From Blepharisma japonicum (Eukaryota; Ciliophora; Heterotrichea; Heterotrichida; Blepharismidae): a DNA stretch of 52,254 bases. Of the stretch, positions 47,102 through 52,254 are shown piece by piece. The position numbers and the translations under genes were made by a program. Where the stretch lies: contig CATKHK010000149.1 of the NCBI GenBank assembly GCA_949751835.1, positions 1-52,254 of the forward strand, written 5' to 3'. The notes under the pieces were generated by a model. That model worked only from the letters and a program-made list of their open reading frames with translations, had not been told where the DNA came from and searched no databases. Each line of letters opens with the position of its first letter. Position 1 is the first letter of the stretch.

Positions 47102-49438
47102 TTAATTAAAAGCCTCCGACCTAAGTTGCGAAATTGTAGTAGCTACTGTTTTTTTAAGCTCCATAACTTCTTCTTCTATTTGATCTCTTAATTCGGTTTG
47201 GTTGGATTCACTTGATTCTAGGCATTTAGCAGCTCTTTTAAGTAATTGTGAATGCTGCTCTTTAACTATTGCCTCTTTCTCCTCTATCTTCTTGAGCAAT
47301 CCAAAATTTTCTGAAAAAGCAATTTTGAGTTTCTGGAGTTCTTCTTTAAAGTTAATAGCGCTTCCCTGAAATTCAGAAAGTTTTCAGAGCAATTCAATGA
47401 GATTTTGGTCTTTTTCTTCGCTATAAGACTCATAACTTTCTTCAGAGCTGTGTTCTTCACTTATTTTCCTATCCTGCATCAAATCACATGCTCTAATAAA
47501 ATTTTCGAGAGCTTCTGTTTCTTGGCCTAAATCATTGAGTATGCATGCGCGATAGCAGAAAAAGATAAAGTCATTTGGATCGATTTCGATTGCTTTATTA
47601 AAGCACTCCATCGCTTCCTTCTTTTCCCCTAAATCCATAAGAGCAACTCCTTTATTATAGTGAAAATAAGGATCGCTAGGATCAAGCCTAATTGCTTCGC
47701 TATAGCACTCGATTGCTTCCTTTTTTCTTCCTAATTCAGCAAGAAGAACTCCTTTATTACAGTAAGAATTAGAATCACTAGGATTGAGTTTGATTCCTTT
47801 ATTATAACACTCGATTGCTTCTTTTTTTCTCCCTAATTCAGCAAGAGTTTCTGCTTTATGAAAGTAGGAACTATAATCGCTAGGATTTTGCGTGATTGCT
47901 TCGTTATAGTTTTGTATATCTCCAAGCTTTTTACCCAAATCTCAAAGAGTGTATCCTTTTTGAATGTATCCCTCAGCATGGTCAGAACGAAGTTTGAAGA
48001 TTTTACTATAGCAATTTATTGCTTCTAACTTCTTATTTATTCGTCTAATAGCTATATGTTCAGCATAATAAGCAACTTCTGTAAGAACTTTTCGATTCAA
48101 ATCAAACTTATAGTACTCCCTAATAAGCCCGTTATTGGCAGAGATGTAAATTCCTCCTTTATTATATGAGCAATAAACTTCATTAATTTCATGATTAATT
48201 ATTGATTTTGTGATTTGTGTTCAATTATAAATATCTCAAGCTTGGCTTTGATAAATAAACCCAGGGCATTCAATCAAATACACTCTCTCTGCTTCAATTA
48301 TCAGGATTTTTTGTGATTGCTTTGCAAAATCATAAGGAACTGACGTAAAAGAGTCAATATCAATTGAATACAGCAAAAGGTTTTGATCCAAAGTCCTAGA
48401 AATCAAAATTTTCTCGTTAAAAATTACACTATTGCATAAGATATCGTCAGCAGGCATTGGAGCTAATTTAAATAAGTGATTCTTATTCAGGTCGAATCTG
48501 AAAGATTGGGGAGTGTCATCCATATCTGCTCCAAAGCAATAAACGGATTCTTTGAAAGTGATAGCTGTTTCGAGTCAGAATTTCACTTCAAATGAGAACA
48601 CTCGAACTTCATAATTTCGATCAATTATGCAAGCTTCCCCATTATAAGACATACAAAAAAGCCCACCACTTGCAAGTTGGACGATAAATGCATGCATTAT
48701 ATTTAATTCTTCGGGAATTTCCAATGCTTTCGCTTGCTCTGTTTCCTTTTCAGTGTTGTATATGTACAAATTAACTCTTTTATCTTTTTCACCAATGAGA
48801 TAGAGAGATGTGATATGATGGTAAGAATCAGCATAATCTTGAAAAGCCTGGCTCATTGATAGCTTAGAGGCTTGACTCTGGTAATTATACTGGAGGCAAG
48901 TTCTCCTGAACTCTTTTTCTACTTGTGCATTATTAGGTCCCTTTAAGATGGGACATTTTTCCATTCTCAACTCGCAAAGTCTTAAAAGCTTTTCACTGTT
49001 AAATGCTTCTGAGAACTTTGAAACTTGATTTCCCACTCCATCAGTGTCAGCTCATAGACTGTAATGTTGGTCTTGCTCTTGTTTTGAATTTTGAGAGATC
49101 TTTTCAACTAAGACAATGATTTTTTCTAAATCAGAATCCAGCTTGTTTAAGGTTTCTTCAACATTATTCCTTGAATTGTAAAGATTTGGTTTAAATGAAG
49201 TCGAGACAATCTTCTTCAATTTCTTTATCCTAGACATTTCTTTTGCAAGAAAGCCAAGAATCACATCTTTAGTCCCTTCAGGAGGCTTTACAAGAACAGA
49301 GTCAAAGGAATGAGTTCTGTTAGGCAGCTTAAGATGAGTTTCAAGATGGAATTCACAACAATAAGTATCAGAAGACAAACATTGGCATACATATTGTACA
49401 TCGAGTTCGCAACCCTGCTTGAAGCATTTATGCAACAT
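47102..49438 (-). CDS. Zinc-finger, kelch-like and TPR repeat protein
   Basis: One intronless frame of 778 aa from ATG 49438 to TAA crosses at least six TGA codons read as Trp (VKFWLETA, IYNWTQI, GYTLWDLG). Residues 1-45 hold a B-box-like Cys/His cluster (CFKQGCELDVQYVCQC, then CCEFH and H). Residues about 50-235 are helical, with a conserved YHHITSLYLIG block; residues about 240-445 contain weak kelch-type blades (SVYCFGADMDD, LLLYSIDIDSF); residues about 470-655 hold TPRs (GRKKEAIECYNKGIKLNPSD); and the C-terminal 90 residues are coiled coil (KKIEEKEAIVKEQHSQL). All domains bind proteins; a RING domain is absent, so it is more likely an adaptor than a ligase. It is the only fully intact member of the family in this window. 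Confidence 0.85.
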
Positions 49439-49554
49439 ATTTATAATCAGGAATAATTAAACCTAGGAATCTTGGAGTTATTGTTGGATTTTGAAAATTA
49501 TGGAATCCTTGAAGATATGATCAGAAATATAATGAATTATGCTTATAAAGATTT

Positions 49555-52011
49555 TTAATTAGAAGTATCCGACTTAAGCTGTGAAATTGTAATATCTACT
49601 TTTTTAATAAGCTCTACAACTTCTTCTTCAATTTGATCTATTAATTCGATTTGATTGGGCTCATCTGAGCATATGCATTTAACAGCTCTTTTAAGTAATT
49701 GTGAATACTGCTCTTTAACCTTTACCTCTTTCTCCTCAATCTCCTTAACCAATCCAGTATTTTCTCAAAAAACACTTTTTAGTTCCTGAAGCTCATCTTT
49801 AAAGTTAGCAGCTCTTCTCTGCAATTCAGAAAGTTTTCGGAGCAATCCTGTGCGATAGGGATTAGGCTCACAATTGTCTTCACTACTTTGCATTTCCTGC
49901 ATCAAATCATATGCTCTATTAAAATTCTTGAGAGCTTCTGTTTCTTGGCCTAAATCATTAAGTATATATGCACGATAGCAGAAATATTTAAATTCATTTG
50001 GGTTGAGATTGATTGCATTATTAAAGCACTCAATTGTTTCTTTGTTTTTACCTAAATCACTAAGTATTATTCCTTTATTATAGTGAGAATAAGAGTTGTT
50101 AGGGTTGAGCTTGATTGCTTCGTTATGGCACTCAATTGCTTCGTTTTTTCTTCCTAAATAAGCAAGAGCATTTCCTTTATTGTGGTAGTAACTAGCATTA
50201 GGATTAAGCTTGATTGCTTCGTTAAAGTACTCGATTGCTTCATGCTTGTTCCCTAAATGAGCAAGAGTTATTGCTTTATAATAGTAGGAAAGTACATCTC
50301 TAGGGTTGAATTTGATTTTTTCGTTATAGTCCTCCATTTTTTCAAGCTCATTACCCAAATCTCAAAGAGTGTGCCCTTTTTGAATATATTCTTCCAAATA
50401 TTCAGAATATAGCTTAAAGGTTTGACTATATCACTCTATAGCTTCTAGCTTATTATTTACTCTTCTAATAGCTACATGTTCACCATAATAAGCTATTTCA
50501 GTAAGGGTTTTCTGATCAAGATCAAACTTATAGTATTCCCTAGTTCACCCATAAATGATAGAGATATAAATTCCACATTTATTATATGAGCAATAAACTT
50601 GGCTAGGCTGATAATTAATTATTGATTTTGCGATTTGTTGTCAACTAAAAACATCTGAAACTTCGCTTTCATAAACAAACCCAGGGCATTCAATCAAATA
50701 CACTCTCTCTGCTTCATTTATCAGAATCTTAGTTGATTTATTTGCAAAATAATAAGGAACCTTAGTAAAAGAATCGATATCAATTGAATACAGCAAAAGT
50801 TTTTTATGTTTTCACCCAGAGATCAAAATCTTCTCGTTAAAAATTACACTATTGCACCTTCGATCAGCATTCTGAAACATTAGAGCTAATTTAAATCAGT
50901 CATTTTTATTCAGATCGAATCTAATGGATCGGGGAAAACCGTCTCCAAAACAATAAACAGATCTTTTGAAATAAATAGCTGTTTTAATTTTAAAATCAAT
51001 TTTAATTGAGAGAGCTCGAATTCTATAATTTCTATCAATTATATAGATTTGCCTTTCATTAGATATGCAAAAAAGATCACCACTTGGAAGTTGGACAATC
51101 ATTATGTCCTTTGGATTAAAGTTTCAAGGAGTTTTCAATACTTTTGCTTGCTCTATTTCATTTTCAGTGTCATATATGAATAAATTAGTTCTTTTAGCTT
51201 TTTCACCAATAAGATAAAGAGATGTGATCTGATGGTAAGCATCAGCATTATCTTGAAAGACTTGACTGTCTGATAACTTAGAGCCTTGAATCTGGGTTTC
51301 ATACTGGAGGCAAGCTCTCCTGAACTCTCGTTCTGCTCGTGCATTATTAGGTTCGTTTAAGATGGGACTTTTTTTCGTTTTCAACTCGGAAAGTCTTCAA
51401 AACTTAAGACTGCTATTCGCTTCTGAGAACTCTGGATCTGCATCTCTTATTCTATCAATGTTAGCATCAGCTCGTAGACTATAATATATGTCTTGCTCTT
51501 GTTTTGGATCTTGAGATATCTTATTTATTAAGCTGGTGATTTTTTCTAAGCCAGAATCCAGTCTTTTTAAGGCTTCTTCAATACTGTTCCTTGAATTGTA
51601 AAGATTTGGTCTAAAAGAAGCCGAGACTATCTCATTCAGATTTTTTAACTTAGACCTATCTTTTTCAAGAAGGCCAAGAATTGCATCTTTAGACCCTTCC
51701 AGAGGTTCTACAAGAATAGGGTCAAAGAAATGAGTTCTATTGGGTAGCTTAAGATGAGCTGCAAAATGAAATTCACAAGAATAGGTATCAACAGACAAGC
51801 ATTGGCAGGCAAATTGCACTCGAATGCATTTAAATGGCGATTTGTGCACCTATCATGTAGGCAAAGCAATCCATACCTTGAAGCCGAAGCGAACTGAGGT
51901 GAATTTAAGCTGGAAATTAATTGCAGATTCAGAAGATATGTGCCAAGTAAGTTTTATCCATCCTTATTGTACTTCGAGTTCGCAACCCTGCTTGAAGCAT
52001 TGACGCAGCAT
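49555..52011 (-). pseudogene. Zinc-finger/kelch/TPR paralogue disrupted by a 153-nt insertion
   Basis: The frame is collinear with the gene at 47102-49438 from start to stop: ATG 52011 with CFKQGCELEVQ, helical region, kelch-like blades (SVYCFGDGFP, LLLYSIDIDSF), TPRs (GRKNEAIECHNEAIKLNPNN) and coiled-coil tail (VKEIEEKEVKVKEQYSQL). About nine TGA codons read as Trp. Without the insertion at 51814-51966 it would be 767 aa. The insertion keeps the frame but brings TAA directly after VQ, and the next in-frame ATG is more than 240 codons downstream, so the protein is cut after 15 residues. Everything downstream is still open, so the damage is recent. It might be expressed only if the insert is removed from RNA or during genome rearrangement. 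Confidence 0.8.
51814..51966 (-). other. 153-nt insertion in the zinc-finger exon
   Basis: Paralogues continue VQ directly into YVCQC; here 51 codons separate VQ (GTACAA) from FACQC. The insert ends with GTGCAA, so near-identical AGTACAAT and AGTGCAAT flank it as imperfect direct repeats. It contains in-frame TAA and TAG. Ends are not TA on both sides and do not fit a splice-frame GT..AG. Its opposite (plus) strand has an open frame across most of the insert (HVGKAIHTLKPKRTEVNLSW). Confidence 0.75.
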
Positions 52012-52091
52012 ATTTACTCATACAGAATAATTTGCCAGAAATCTAAGGAGAGCCTACTCATATAAATTGTTGAGATTATAAATTGTAAAAT

Positions 52092-52254
52092 ATGCTCACC
52101 ATAAGATGCTATGAGCTAAACTGCGAAAGTGAGGTTGAAGTTTCATGCAACTGCACTTCTCCTGAGACTTATTCTTGCGAAAAGCACTTAATGAAGCACT
52201 GCAAATCTAGCAACAAGCCTCATAATTTCAGCTCAATTTTTATAGAGCCTGTTG
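52092..52254 (+). CDS. Zinc-finger/kelch family member, partial at right edge
   Basis: ATG at 52092 opens a frame that runs off the window after 54 codons. It begins MLTIRCYELNCESEVEVSC, then NCTSPETYSCEKH, then further Cys and His, with the same Cys/His spacing as the start of the gene at 47102-49438 and of the in-frame relic before 1672 (CQCTSPGILSCVKH). It is divergently arranged with the disrupted paralogue, starts 80 bases apart. The ATG here supports the idea that the family start lies five to six codons before the first cysteine. Confidence 0.75.
   Translation, partial: MLTIRCYELNCESEVEVSCNCTSPETYSCEKHLMKHCKSSNKPHNFSSIFIEPV

Noticed and set aside
51814-51966. The insertion as a conventional intron or TA-bounded IES
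   Set aside because: GT..AG boundaries leave the wrong frame, and only one end has a TA, so neither model fits cleanly.
1-52254. Standard genetic code with many short genes
   Set aside because: Neighbouring open frames are in the same frame, separated only by TGA at conserved Trp positions.

Overview
This window reads as ciliate nuclear DNA from a heterotrich, most likely Blepharisma. Coding sequence is AT-rich and is open only if TGA is read as tryptophan; TAA and TAG are the stops. TGA falls at conserved Trp sites: WD blades, an F-box VCKxW, an ankyrin GWTAL, and one site where a near-identical paralogue has TGG. Introns are only 15-16 nt with GT..AG ends (9530-9544, 10403-10418, 39166-39180, 43579-43593). 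That combination fits Blepharisma; Stentor shares tiny introns but uses the standard code. No bacterial, CRISPR, rRNA or tRNA feature was seen.

Left part (1-9075): mostly debris. It holds a kinesin motor pseudogene (minus), a kelch-like gene whose usual start is AAG instead of ATG (1672-3375), fragments of kelch, TPR and furin-repeat genes, then about 1.6 kb of AT-rich non-coding DNA.

Centre (9076-27165): a secreted LamG plus furin-repeat protein (three exons), an F-box/LRR/ankyrin protein with one apparent 1-nt deletion, and a 3701-codon fibrocystin-L (PKHD1L1)-like surface receptor with signal peptide, TIG repeats, PA14, discoidin-like domain, two G8/parallel-beta-helix modules, a transmembrane helix and a cytoplasmic tail. 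A kelch gene and a secreted DOMON protein follow on the minus strand.

Right-centre (27200-42406): decayed kelch copies, then a same-strand array of four intact pentapeptide-repeat plus WD40 proteins (728-749 aa) with N-terminal relics of further copies. Genes 2 and 3 are a recent duplication of about 3 kb. A divergent Rab-like gene with a 15-nt intron lies on the opposite strand between genes 3 and 4.

Right end (42850-52254): a tandemly duplicated Rab locus in which one copy carries small frameshifts and the other is ruined, a decayed membrane ATPase-like gene, an intact zinc-finger/kelch/TPR gene (778 aa), its neighbour disrupted by a 153-nt insertion, and the start of a divergently transcribed relative running off the edge. 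No operon-like pathway links the genes. The theme is tandem family expansion (pentapeptide-WD40, kelch/TPR, Rab) with continuous birth and death, beside a few conserved surface or secreted proteins.
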